Below are positions 15,958 to 24,379 of a stretch of DNA of 64,000 bases, piece after piece (positions within the stretch are counted from its first letter, which is position 1; every line of letters begins with the position of its first letter). The DNA is from Gammaproteobacteria bacterium. Its GTDB lineage: Bacteria > Pseudomonadota > Gammaproteobacteria > Pseudomonadales > Azotimanducaceae. The stretch spans positions 11,535 to 75,534 of the forward strand of contig JAPOYV010000017.1 in the NCBI GenBank assembly GCA_026706385.1, in the 5' to 3' direction. Position numbers and translations under genes: made by a program. The notes under the pieces were generated by a model, which was given only the letters and a program-made list of their open reading frames with translations, had not been told where the DNA came from and did not search any database.

Positions 15958-17076
15958 ATGGCCGTTTCGCCGCGTTACCTCGCCCCGCAGGTGCGCGAAG
16001 ACCTGAAGCGCAAGATGGTCTTCGTGGCCGGCCCGCGTCAGGTCGGCAAGACGACCTTGGCGCGCAACCTGCCGGATGCGGAAGCGGGTTATCTGAATTG
16101 GGACGCTGCGGAGGATCGGGAGCGTATCCTGCGCCGCGAACTGCCGGACGCCGATCTCTGGGTGTTCGGCGAGATTCACAAGTACCGCGGCTGGCGCAAC
16201 TACCTTAAGGGGCTCTTTGACCAGCGCCGGGCGGGGCAGCACATCCTGGTCACTGGAAGTGGTCGGCTCGAGTTGTTCGGGTTCGGTGGCGACTCGCTGC
16301 AAGGTCGCTACAACCTACTGCGCTTGCACCCGTTCTCGGTTGCTGAGGCGGGAATCGACACCGCTGCTGGTTTGGACGACCTGCTGCGCCTTGGCGGCTT
16401 TCCCGAGCCTTTCCTGGGGGCCAGCGAAACCGAGGCCAAGCGCTGGTCGCGGCAATACAGGGTCCGTCTCATCGAAGACGACATCTCGTCGCTCACGGGC
16501 ATTCGCGACTTGGGAAGGCTTGAGGAGATGATGTTGCGTCTGCCCGACTTGGTGGGCTCGCCGTTGTCGATCAACGCGCTTAGAACGGATCTCGAGGTTG
16601 CCCACAAGACGGTCGCGGCTTGGCTGGACGCGATCGAACGCCTGTACGCCGTATTCCGCATCGCCCCCTTCGGGGCACCACGCATTCGCGCGGTCAAACA
16701 GGAGCGCAAGCACTACCATTTCGACTGGTCGGTCGTGCCCGACCCGGGCGCACGGTTCGAGAACCTAGTGGCATGCCATCTGCTGAAGTGGGTGCATCAC
16801 CGGCAGGACACCCAAGGCCGCGACCTTGAGCTGCGGTTCTTCCGCGATGTGGACCGCCGCGAGGTGGACTTCGTCATCTTGGAAGATCGTCAACCGGTCG
16901 TGCTCGTCGAGTGCAAGCGCGCGGACCGTGACATCGACCGCGGGTTGCGCTACCTGAAAACGCGTTTTCCGGGGGCGAATGCGTTCCAGCTCGCGATGTC
17001 CGGTGAGCGGGATTTCGTGACCCCGGATGGCATACGCGCGATGCCGGCGCTCGACTACCTGCGGCGGCTGGTCTGA
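15958..17076 (+). CDS. AAA+ ATPase with DUF4143 (PD-(D/E)XK-like) domain
   Basis: The 372-residue protein has a Walker A loop (GPRQVGKTT, Lys31), a sensor stretch (LVTGSGRLELF) and the DUF4143 C-terminal domain. That domain ends in a nuclease-like core (REVDFVILE then VVLVECKRA), which matches the D...ExK pattern of PD-(D/E)XK folds. Such genes are common solitary accessory genes of unknown function. The Walker B stretch reads LWVFGEIHKY, with Gly70 where the family normally has Asp, a one-base change that may weaken magnesium binding. No partner gene is apparent; the enolase-superfamily gene begins 77 bp later. Confidence 0.87.
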   Translation: MAVSPRYLAPQVREDLKRKMVFVAGPRQVGKTTLARNLPDAEAGYLNWDAAEDRERILRRELPDADLWVFGEIHKYRGWRNYLKGLFDQRRAGQHILVTGSGRLELFGFGGDSLQGRYNLLRLHPFSVAEAGIDTAAGLDDLLRLGGFPEPFLGASETEAKRWSRQYRVRLIEDDISSLTGIRDLGRLEEMMLRLPDLVGSPLSINALRTDLEVAHKTVAAWLDAIERLYAVFRIAPFGAPRIRAVKQERKHYHFDWSVVPDPGARFENLVACHLLKWVHHRQDTQGRDLELRFFRDVDRREVDFVILEDRQPVVLVECKRADRDIDRGLRYLKTRFPGANAFQLAMSGERDFVTPDGIRAMPALDYLRRLV

Positions 17077-17153
17077 CCCGTCGACACAGCGGGACGATCA
17101 CCGGCCTCGCCGTGACAGAATGTGCTTCGCTGCCCCACCCGCCGGACTTTGCC

Positions 17154-18203
17154 ATGCCACGAATCGAAAGCGTCACCGCCGAACTGCTGCACGACCAGCC
17201 GCAGGTCAATGTGATCATCCGGGTACGCGATTCCGACGGCGTGGAGGGCGTCGGCGAGGCCTGGTGGGGCATCTACGACGCCAAGCAGCCGAGCCGGACG
17301 GGATCGCCGATCATCGCGGTCGTCAACGACATGCTTGCGCCGCGGCTCGTTGGCCGCGACGCGGATGCGATCGAGGGGCTTTGGTTCGAGCTCGTTGACT
17401 GGGGCTACCGGTACGCCGACCAGGGCATCTTCCTCATGGGCCTGTCCGGCGTGGACCTGGCGCTGTGGGACTTGAAGGGCGAGCGTCTGGGGGCTGGCGT
17501 CGCGACGCTTCTCGGCGGCCCGGTGAGCGACGGCATTCCCGGCTACGCGAGTTTCCCGCGCTACAGGAATGCACAGCGTCTCGCCGCCGAGACGGAGCGC
17601 GCCATGGAGGCTGGTTTCACCGCCATCAAGCTGCACGAGATCGACCTTGAGTTGATCGCGGGTCTGTGCGGCGAGTTCGCGGACGACGTCAAGATCATGG
17701 TCGACGTCAACGGCCACTTCGATCCGGTGGACGCCATCGCCTTCGGCAGTCGGCTCGGCGAGTTGGGGGTGACCTGGTTCGAGGAACCCGTGCGACCCAT
17801 GCGGGACCTTGACGCGATTGCGCGCGTGGGTGCGTCCATCACCTGCGACCTGGCTGCCGGCGAGAACGAGTATTCCCTCCAGGACTTCGACCGGCTGCTC
17901 GCCACCGGTGCGCTCGCCTACGTGCAACCCGAGATCACGAAGATCGGCGGCCTCACCGCCGCGCGGCGCATCAGCACGCTCGCGGAGCTGTACAACGTCG
18001 CGCTGTGTCCGCACAATTTCCGCCTCGGCCCCTCCTTGTATGCGTCCATCCAGTGGGCCTTCACCTCGCCGGCGTCCCGGTGGGTGGAGATGCCCTGGAT
18101 CCCGGCTGGTCAGGCGTCTTCCTTCGGGGTGCCGCTGCCCCCCATGCGCGACGGGCTGGTGCTGCCCCTCCAAGGTCCGGGGCTTGGCTGCGGTTGGGGT
18201 TGA
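17154..18203 (+). CDS. Mandelate racemase/muconate lactonizing enzyme family protein
   Basis: The 349-residue protein belongs to the enolase superfamily, whose members abstract a proton alpha to a carboxylate with magnesium help. The Lys base lies in GFTAIKLHE. Metal ligands are the Asp in IMVDVNGH, the Glu in WFEEPV and a Glu in AGENEY. The opposing base is probably the His in LCPHNF. The layout fits sugar-acid dehydratases or epimerases, but the substrate cannot be named. The frame is open to an ATG at 17112, but MPRIESV at 17154 aligns with the usual family N terminus. It is followed at 9 bp by a GNAT gene and then a VOC gene, probably one operon. Confidence 0.87.
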   Translation: MPRIESVTAELLHDQPQVNVIIRVRDSDGVEGVGEAWWGIYDAKQPSRTGSPIIAVVNDMLAPRLVGRDADAIEGLWFELVDWGYRYADQGIFLMGLSGVDLALWDLKGERLGAGVATLLGGPVSDGIPGYASFPRYRNAQRLAAETERAMEAGFTAIKLHEIDLELIAGLCGEFADDVKIMVDVNGHFDPVDAIAFGSRLGELGVTWFEEPVRPMRDLDAIARVGASITCDLAAGENEYSLQDFDRLLATGALAYVQPEITKIGGLTAARRISTLAELYNVALCPHNFRLGPSLYASIQWAFTSPASRWVEMPWIPAGQASSFGVPLPPMRDGLVLPLQGPGLGCGWG

Positions 18204-18212
18204 GGAGACGCC

Positions 18213-19142
18213 ATGACTTCAAGACTCTACGAAGGGGAGGCGGACCTCCCCGCCATGACGGCGTTCGCGGCCCACAACCTCGACGCTCGCCGGGGATGCT
18301 CCTATTGGCATCCTGGCGACATCGTCTGGATGATGTTCACGCACAGCCACATGGACCTCTTCGACCACCGCCGGGACATACGCCTGTGGCTGAACCCGGC
18401 GGGCGATTGCGTTGCGCTCGCCTGGTTCTACGGGCCGCGTTTCGCCCGATTCGACGTTCATCCCGACCATGTGGACCTAGGCGGCGACGTGCTCGCTTGG
18501 ATCGAAGACCACGTCCCGATCATGAACCCCGACGAAGGCATCCGCCTGCGCATCGACGCGATGGACGACGACGAGGCGAAGTGCGAGCTGCTCGGGCGGG
18601 CGGGCTACCGGGCAGGACGACGTTTCGGCGAGGTGCTCTGCGCGGAACTGGATGGTTTCGTGCCCGAACAGGCCATCCCCGATGGCATGGTTGTCCGCGA
18701 CTGCGTCGACGTCGACGAGCACGCACGCGCGCAATGCCATCGCGATGCGTGGAGCTCGCTCGACCACATCGGCCGACCCGACGCGGTCTCCCAGTTCCAT
18801 GACCATGTCTACCACGCGCTGCGCGGTGCGATCCGCTACGACCCGGAACTGGATCTCGTGGTCGCCAAGGCGGACGGCGAGTTGGCCGCCTGCAGCATCG
18901 CATGGGCGGACGACGTGAGCCGCTTCGGCGTGTTCGAGCCGGTCGGTACCTGTCCCAGCTATCGCGGTCTGCGGTTGTCCGCGGTCCTGGTGGAGCAGTC
19001 GATGCTGCGGTTGCGCGAGCGCGGGATGAGGCACGCCTATGTCATGTCCTCGGAATCGAACAATCCCACCGCCTACAAGGCGTATCGGCGCTCATTCGAC
19101 CCCATCGGAAAGCAACGCTTCCACTACAAGGATTTCCCATGA
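18213..19142 (+). CDS. GNAT-family N-acetyltransferase
   Basis: In this 309-residue protein the C-terminal half has a GNAT core: strands around ELAACSIAWAD, the acetyl-CoA loop region SYRGLRLSA, and the terminal SSESNNPTAYKAY helix. The N-terminal half looks like a second, degenerate GNAT module, suggesting a tandem fold. The acceptor is unknown. The stop codon overlaps the start of the downstream VOC gene (ATGA), so translation is probably coupled. The gene begins 9 bp after the enolase-superfamily gene. Confidence 0.83.
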   Translation: MTSRLYEGEADLPAMTAFAAHNLDARRGCSYWHPGDIVWMMFTHSHMDLFDHRRDIRLWLNPAGDCVALAWFYGPRFARFDVHPDHVDLGGDVLAWIEDHVPIMNPDEGIRLRIDAMDDDEAKCELLGRAGYRAGRRFGEVLCAELDGFVPEQAIPDGMVVRDCVDVDEHARAQCHRDAWSSLDHIGRPDAVSQFHDHVYHALRGAIRYDPELDLVVAKADGELAACSIAWADDVSRFGVFEPVGTCPSYRGLRLSAVLVEQSMLRLRERGMRHAYVMSSESNNPTAYKAYRRSFDPIGKQRFHYKDFP

Positions 19143-19486
19143 AGGCAACCAAGATCACCCGTGTGATCGGCGTCAGCGACATGAAGCGCGCTGTGCAGTT
19201 CTACCAAGACGCCTTGGGACTGGCCGTGCAGCAGACGTCGCCCTATTGGTCTGACCTGACGTGCGGCGACGGCAACCTGGCGCTGCAGAGCCACCGACCG
19301 GACCCCTCAGCGGAAGTCCACACGATGGTGATCTTCACGGTTGGCGATCTCGATTCGGCGATCGCCGACGCGGAAGCGGCCGGTGGCGTGCTGCTAAGTC
19401 GACGCGATGACGACCATGCCCCCGTGCTCATAGCCCACGTGCTCGACACAGAGAGGAACGTGATTCAGCTTGCCCAGCCGAGGTAG
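19139..19486 (+). CDS. VOC (glyoxalase/bleomycin-resistance-fold) protein
   Basis: The 115-residue protein is a single VOC unit pair: ITRVIGVSDMKRAVQFYQDALGL opens module one, and a C-terminal ERNVIQL strand closes module two. VOC proteins bind metals and act as dioxygenases, lyases or resistance binders; no specific role is visible. The ATG overlaps the stop of the GNAT gene by four bases (ATGA), making this the last gene of a three-gene operon. A 7-bp stem hairpin lies 20 bp after the stop. Confidence 0.85.
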   Translation: MKATKITRVIGVSDMKRAVQFYQDALGLAVQQTSPYWSDLTCGDGNLALQSHRPDPSAEVHTMVIFTVGDLDSAIADAEAAGGVLLSRRDDDHAPVLIAHVLDTERNVIQLAQPR

Positions 19487-19505
19487 AGATGCGGACGAGG
19501 ACGTA

Positions 19506-19523
19506 GCGGACCTACCGGTCCGC
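19506..19523. terminator. Hairpin between convergent genes
   Basis: GCGGACC-TACC-GGTCCGC is a perfect 7-bp stem with a 4-base loop between the convergent VOC (ends 19486) and PhnB-like (ends 19533) genes. There is no clear T-run on either side, so it is only a candidate bidirectional terminator. Confidence 0.5.
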
Positions 19524-19532
19524 GCGTACCGC

Positions 19533-19955
19533 TTAGCCAGCCGGTTCGGAAAGAACCATCCAGTTGATGCCGAAACGGTCCGTGCACATGCCGAAATAGG
19601 CGCCCCAGAACTGCTGCTGCATCGGCATGGTCACCGTTCCTCCGTCGGACAGCCGCGCCAGCAGGTCGTCGCACTCGTCCGCGTCGTCCATGGTCACCGA
19701 GAGGGAGAAGTCGTCGCCGTGCTTCACGGGAGCGCGTTCGCTCGTGTCGCTGCCCATGAGGACCGTCGAACCGATGCCCAAGCTCACGTGCATGATCCGG
19801 TCCTTGACCGCTTCCGACGGCGTCATGTCGTCCGGACCGTCGCCGAAGGTGCTGAGCACGTGGAACTCGCCGCCGAAAACGCTGCGGTAGAACTCGAACG
19901 CTTCCCGGCAATTGCCGTCGAAGCTGAGATAGGGCAGGCAGGAACTCGCTGGCAT
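19533..19955 (-). CDS. PhnB-like VOC protein
   Basis: The 140-residue protein starts CLPYLSFDGNCREAFEFYRSVF and ends GINWMVLSEPAG, both hallmarks of the PhnB/3-demethylubiquinone-methyltransferase-like branch of the VOC superfamily. PhnB of E. coli lies in the phosphonate operon but is not needed for C-P cleavage, and the function here is unknown. It is separately transcribed and lies 33 bp downstream of the AlkD-like gene on the same strand, so read-through is possible. Confidence 0.88.
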   Translation of the reverse strand: MPASSCLPYLSFDGNCREAFEFYRSVFGGEFHVLSTFGDGPDDMTPSEAVKDRIMHVSLGIGSTVLMGSDTSERAPVKHGDDFSLSVTMDDADECDDLLARLSDGGTVTMPMQQQFWGAYFGMCTDRFGINWMVLSEPAG

Positions 19956-19988
19956 TGACTTGGCCCAGTGGTGAGGAAGGCGGGGATT

Positions 19989-20771
19989 CTATGCGCGTGG
20001 CTCCGAAGCGTCATCGCAAGACGCGGATTCGCGCGACCGTGCTACGCCCTGGCGCGTGCGCATCTCCTTGCGCTCTTCGGTTCCCATTCGTTCGATGGCC
20101 CGCGTGTAGGCACCCCGTGCCAGCCGGCCGGCGTTGGCCTCGAGGTAGGCACGAACCTCGCCCGGGTAGGCGTGCCACATCTCGCGCAGCACCCAGCCGA
20201 CCGCCTTCTGCATGGGCGGCCGCGTGTCGTCGGCGCAGCGATCCACCATCGGCAGGACCACCTCCGGTGGCAGGAATACCGCGTTCTTGCCCGTGTAGTG
20301 GATCAGCGACACGATTGATACGCGCTTGCGCCAGAGATCCTCGCTGGTGTTCCACCGCCGAAGCTGGGGCATGACCGAACCCGGATCGGCCTCGAGCAGG
20401 CGGGAATAGGTCCAACTCAGCACGTCCGAGTGCGCCCAGTTGTCCACCCGGTCGACCCAGTGACGCATGACCGGCCAGTAGATCGGCAGCACCCGGCGAC
20501 GCACCAGGGGCCGGTAGTACTCCTCCGCGGCGAAGAGGACGTCACCCCATTCGCTGCCCATCCACAGGTCGTCCCAGACATCGAGGACTGCCTCGGGCTC
20601 TCGCTTGAGGAAGGTGAAACCTTCCCGAACCCGGCGCCGCAGCGCGGGAACGCGGATGCCCACGTACTTCATTGCGGAGCCGCGGTCCCGTGCCATGTGC
20701 TGGCCGAAGGACGGCTTGCCGAGCGCCTTCAGGGCGTCGAGCACCTCCTCGTGACACTCGGGGTACTTCAC
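19989..20771 (-). CDS. AlkD-like DNA alkylation repair protein
   Basis: The 260-residue all-helical HEAT-like protein matches the AlkD family of DNA glycosylases. It has an early EEVLDALKALG helix, MKYVGIRVPALRR, the VDNWAHSDVLSW stretch (the Trp/Asp region used in catalysis) and VSIVSLIHYTGKN. AlkD removes N3- and N7-alkylpurines. The frame extends far upstream only as a shadow of the Rieske gene. A GTG at 20771 is the likely start, 20 bp after the Rieske stop, though its ribosome binding site is poor. It appears to be the last gene of the two-Rieske operon, an unexplained pairing. The tail after GTEERKEM is low-complexity. Confidence 0.8.
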   Translation of the reverse strand: MKYPECHEEVLDALKALGKPSFGQHMARDRGSAMKYVGIRVPALRRRVREGFTFLKREPEAVLDVWDDLWMGSEWGDVLFAAEEYYRPLVRRRVLPIYWPVMRHWVDRVDNWAHSDVLSWTYSRLLEADPGSVMPQLRRWNTSEDLWRKRVSIVSLIHYTGKNAVFLPPEVVLPMVDRCADDTRPPMQKAVGWVLREMWHAYPGEVRAYLEANAGRLARGAYTRAIERMGTEERKEMRTRQGVARSRESASCDDASEPRA

Positions 20772-20791
20772 CCTGGCTGACCCGTGCGAAG

Positions 20792-22522
20792 TCAGTAAAG
20801 GTCCACCGCCGTCTCGCGGCGGGCGAAGCGCCTTGCAGTTCGCGTTGCGGAATCGCTGTTGTTGCTGCGCCGCGCGCCGGTGGTGAAACGGGCGAGACCG
20901 ACCATGAGCTGGTGCGCGGCCGGATGCTCGCGGCACGCTTCGGCCTCGTCGTAGACCACGCGCAGGGTGTCGAGGATGTCCCAGCCGGTGTCGTGTTTCA
21001 GGAGCGCGAGCGCGATCTCGTCCAGCAGTTCGCCCGTCGGGTGCCCAGCGGCCAGATGTTTCCTGACCAAGGGGCCGACGTCGTTGACGCGGATCGACTC
21101 GATGGCGGCCACGATCGCCGTCCGTTCGTCGTCCGGGGCCGTCGTCGCGGCAACGGTGTCCAGCTTCGAACGCGACAGTGGCCGATTGGGGATGTTCAGC
21201 CATCGGTCGGAGTAGAACTGCCACGCGGCGTGGTACGCCGCCTTGGCCGCGAGGGCGTATCCGGCGTGCCGGTGAACACCCCGGATGGCGGACCCCGTCT
21301 GAATCTCCGCGGCGAGATCCCACCAGCCTGGGTTTAGGCTGACCGGCGTGCGCGCCATGCGGTCGGCCCCGAGCATGACCATGGCGTCGGCGATGCGGTT
21401 GACGTGGACGCCCGACTGCAGCGCCGCGGTGACGGCTCCGAACGCGGTGCCGAGTTCGCCCGAGAGCAGGGCTTCGCCGAAGGCGTCGTCGTCGAGGTCC
21501 ACGGAACCGTCCGGTTCGGCGAGCTTTTCGAGGTCGTCTTGAAGGGCGGTGTATGCCTCGATGGCTTCCCGCCGGACGCCGTCCGGCGTTCCCCTATGAC
21601 GGCCGAGCATCTTGGCGGCCAGGTTGCAGACCAGTTGCTCGGTGACTTCCCAGCCGAACTCGCCGAGCAACTCGGCCAGTCGCACGAGGTGCCGGAGGTG
21701 GAAGCCGAAACCGATGAAGTGCGGCGCGAGGACGCACTCGAAGGCGAGCGGGATGATGCGCTCGTCGCAGCCGCCGGTCGCCCGGGCCGTCACCAGGCAC
21801 TTCTCGATGCCCTCCCAGTCGCGGTCGCGCGAGAACGTGCGCACCCAGTCGGCGAGCTTCTCCCAGGTCACCGGCGGCGGCAGCGGCTGCCGGTCAGGCC
21901 GGTCGCCGGCGCGGCCGGATGCACCCTTGGCGGCCATCATCAGGGGAATCAGGCGGTCGTCCGGCGGCAGGCGCCGTGCGACCTCGATGCCGTTGGCGAC
22001 CTGCGCCAGCCGAAAACTGCCGTTGGCGTCGTGCTCCGTCGCGACGTGCTTGCCGAGGTGCGTAACCAGCAGGCGGAGGGTCTCGTCTTCGGAGACGCCT
22101 TGGGCGAGCATGATCGCCACGGCTTTGGACAGCACCCAGTTATCGCGCGAGAGCAACCCTTCCTTGAGTAGGAGGTAGTGGGCGCCGGTCCGTCGGGATG
22201 CGACGCCGGCGACCTTGACGTGGATGTCGTCGCCGCGGACCTCCACGGGGAACGTGTCGAGATCGTCGCAGCCGCCGGTGAAGCAGCCGCCGCCCGCCAT
22301 CGCGTAGCTCCAGCCGTGCCAATCGCATTGGAGCACGCCGTTCCTGGCGCGCCCGCGGATCAGCGGGTAGCCCATGTGCGGGCACTGGTTGTCGGTGGCG
22401 TAGATCGTCCCTTCGTGGTTGAAGAGCGCCAGGCTGCGATCTTCGACGCGCACCGCGATCGCCTTGCCCGGGGGCACATCCGCCATCTCGGCGACGCGGA
22501 CGAAACTGTCTTGCGTGGTCAT
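20792..22522 (-). CDS. Rieske [2Fe-2S] protein with large helical domain, copy 1
   Basis: Residues 1-105 of this 576-residue protein form a Rieske ferredoxin domain with ligands Cys47, His49, Cys66 and His69 (CPHMG and CDWHGWSY). About 450 mainly helical residues of unknown family follow. Positions shared with the upstream paralogue include an HxGxHxA-like site, a PHF motif and HAAW followed by DRW. These conserved His residues could bind a metal that accepts electrons from the Rieske cluster. There is no signal peptide. The gene lies 12 bp after copy 2, with GGAGGAGCGAG before its ATG. An oxygenase or oxidase role is inference only. Confidence 0.83.
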   Translation of the reverse strand: MTTQDSFVRVAEMADVPPGKAIAVRVEDRSLALFNHEGTIYATDNQCPHMGYPLIRGRARNGVLQCDWHGWSYAMAGGGCFTGGCDDLDTFPVEVRGDDIHVKVAGVASRRTGAHYLLLKEGLLSRDNWVLSKAVAIMLAQGVSEDETLRLLVTHLGKHVATEHDANGSFRLAQVANGIEVARRLPPDDRLIPLMMAAKGASGRAGDRPDRQPLPPPVTWEKLADWVRTFSRDRDWEGIEKCLVTARATGGCDERIIPLAFECVLAPHFIGFGFHLRHLVRLAELLGEFGWEVTEQLVCNLAAKMLGRHRGTPDGVRREAIEAYTALQDDLEKLAEPDGSVDLDDDAFGEALLSGELGTAFGAVTAALQSGVHVNRIADAMVMLGADRMARTPVSLNPGWWDLAAEIQTGSAIRGVHRHAGYALAAKAAYHAAWQFYSDRWLNIPNRPLSRSKLDTVAATTAPDDERTAIVAAIESIRVNDVGPLVRKHLAAGHPTGELLDEIALALLKHDTGWDILDTLRVVYDEAEACREHPAAHQLMVGLARFTTGARRSNNSDSATRTARRFARRETAVDLY

Positions 22523-22534
22523 CTCGCTCCTCCG

Positions 22535-24277
22535 CTATTCGAACATCTCGACGGTGGTCCGTCCCTCCGCGAAACGCATCGCGGTGACGGCCGCTGACCG
22601 GCCGTCGGAGTTGGATCGCACATCGGTGGCGTAGCGCGCTAGGCCCACCAGCAACTGCGCGCCCGCCGGATGCCCCGCGCCGAGGTCGGGGTCGGTTCCT
22701 TGCACGTTGCTCCACTCGTCGAACACCGTGCGCAGGGTCGGGAGGATCTCGTGGCCGGTGTCGTCCTGCAGGATGGTACGCCCCAGGTCGTGTAGCAGCC
22801 GGTCGCCGGAATAGCCCGCCTGTAGGTAGCCTGCAACGCGGTCGCCTGCGGCTTCGACATCGAGGGTCTGCATGGCGTCCAGGACGGCCGCGGCTGCCGC
22901 GTCCTCGTCGTCGCCCGGCGGCGGCTGGGCCGGCAACGGCTCGCTCAACGGCCGGTGGTCGATGTTGATCCACCGGTCGGCAAAGATGTGCCACGCGGCG
23001 TGGAACAGTCCCTTCGCGGCCACTTCGGCACCTCCGTGGGTCTTGAGCGCGCGCAGAGAGGATGCGAGGTTCAGTTCTCGTGTGAGGTTCGGCCAGCCGG
23101 CATCGACCGCAACCGGCGTTCGCGCCATCCGGTCCGCGGCGAGCAGCACGAAGGTCGTGATCAGGCGGTCGGACGAACCGTTAGCCAAGGCGCTTGCTAG
23201 GGCGTCGAACGAGCGGTGGATGTCCACGCTGGTGACCGCCGATGCCAGGGCATCCTCATCGAAGTCGCCGCCTGACGCGGCGTCGATGTCTACTTCCAGT
23301 TGGCGCATACGTGCCACGGCGTCGCGACGGAAGCGCTCCGGCTCCTGGCGCGGTTGACCGATCAGCTTGGCCCCGAGGTTGAAGATCAGTTCCCCCGCCT
23401 GCTCCCAGCCGAAGAGGTCCTGGAGTTCCGCCAGGTAGGCGAGCGAGACCAGGCTGTCCCCGAAGTCGAGGAAGTGCGGTTCGACGGCGCACTCGAGCAA
23501 GAGCGGCAGGATCTTCTCGCCGTCGCCTTCGGTCCAGGCCGTGTAGAGGCAACGTTCGATGCGGTTGCCCATGCGGTCGCGGGCGAAGTTGCGCACCCAG
23601 CGCGCCGTGCGTTCCCAGTCGTAGGGCGGCGGCATGGGCACGTTCTCGTTGCGCTCGGCCGCCGGTCCTGCCGCCGAGCGGGCGGCGATGGCCAGTGCGA
23701 TCAGGCGGTCTTCGCCCTCGTAGCGTTGTCCCACCTTGAGCCCGTTGATGAGCCGCGACACGTCGTCGCCTGCGTCGAGGTCGTGGGAACTCGCGATGTG
23801 CCGGCCGACGTGGCGCATGATGAGTTCGACGATGTCCGCTTCGGGCACGCCGCCGTGGAGGAGTTGGGCGATCGCCTTCGACATCGTCCACCGGTCGTCG
23901 CCGAGCAGACCTTCCCAGAGCAGACGCAGACGCGCTTCGCGCCGGTCCCCCGGCTCCGCGTCGAAGCGGATCCACACGGCGTCGTCGCGAATCTCGGTCG
24001 CGAACACGCGTACGTCGTCGCATTGCGAATGGAAGCAGCCGCCGCCCGTCAGGTCGAAGCTGCGGCCGTGCCAGTCGCAGGTCACCATGCCGTTGCGGAC
24101 CAGGCCCCGCACAAGCGGGAATCCCATGTGCGGGCACTGGTTGTCGGTGGCGTGGTAGGCGCCGTCGGTGAAGAACAGGGCGATCGTGCGCCCATCCGGC
24201 GCGGGTACTGCCAGCGCCTCGCCGTCGGCTAGGTCGCCGCACGCCGCCGCGCGGATCCAAGTCTCTCGATCCGTCAT
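22535..24277 (-). CDS. Rieske [2Fe-2S] protein with large helical domain, copy 2
   Basis: This 580-residue paralogue of the adjacent gene is the first gene of the operon. Its Rieske ligands are Cys48, His50, Cys67 and His70. The helical C-terminal part keeps the same landmarks as copy 1: HVGRHIA, EPHFLDFG, DRMARTPV, and FHAAWHIFADRW. Sequence conservation along the whole length shows an old tandem duplication, with enough divergence to imply two substrates or a heteromeric complex. Copy 1 follows after 12 bp. Upstream, a TGTAAGG/CCTTACA inverted repeat separates it from the divergent double-MarR-like gene, which is the likely regulator. Confidence 0.83.
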   Translation of the reverse strand: MTDRETWIRAAACGDLADGEALAVPAPDGRTIALFFTDGAYHATDNQCPHMGFPLVRGLVRNGMVTCDWHGRSFDLTGGGCFHSQCDDVRVFATEIRDDAVWIRFDAEPGDRREARLRLLWEGLLGDDRWTMSKAIAQLLHGGVPEADIVELIMRHVGRHIASSHDLDAGDDVSRLINGLKVGQRYEGEDRLIALAIAARSAAGPAAERNENVPMPPPYDWERTARWVRNFARDRMGNRIERCLYTAWTEGDGEKILPLLLECAVEPHFLDFGDSLVSLAYLAELQDLFGWEQAGELIFNLGAKLIGQPRQEPERFRRDAVARMRQLEVDIDAASGGDFDEDALASAVTSVDIHRSFDALASALANGSSDRLITTFVLLAADRMARTPVAVDAGWPNLTRELNLASSLRALKTHGGAEVAAKGLFHAAWHIFADRWINIDHRPLSEPLPAQPPPGDDEDAAAAAVLDAMQTLDVEAAGDRVAGYLQAGYSGDRLLHDLGRTILQDDTGHEILPTLRTVFDEWSNVQGTDPDLGAGHPAGAQLLVGLARYATDVRSNSDGRSAAVTAMRFAEGRTTVEMFE

Positions 24278-24291
24278 TTACTCTGCCCCCT

Positions 24292-24311
24292 TGTAAGGGC
24301 CAATCCTTACA
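24292..24311. promoter_or_regulatory. Inverted repeat between the Rieske operon and the MarR-like gene
   Basis: TGTAAGG, a 6-bp spacer and CCTTACA form a perfect 7-bp-arm inverted repeat in the 102-bp divergent spacer. It ends 15 bp from the Rieske ATG and 68 bp from the regulator ATG. Its size and symmetry suit a dimeric winged-helix or TetR-type regulator, and the adjacent double-MarR-like product is the obvious candidate to bind it. Confidence 0.65.
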
Positions 24312-24379
24312 CAAAACAACGCGGTCATGTGCCGTACGCAGTGTCGTGTAGGCTTGGCGGCGGTCGAGACGAGGCACCC

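Noticed and set aside
20772-21323. Upstream extension of the AlkD-like frame
   Set aside because: It overlaps the Rieske gene in another frame. AlkD similarity begins only after the GTG at 20771.
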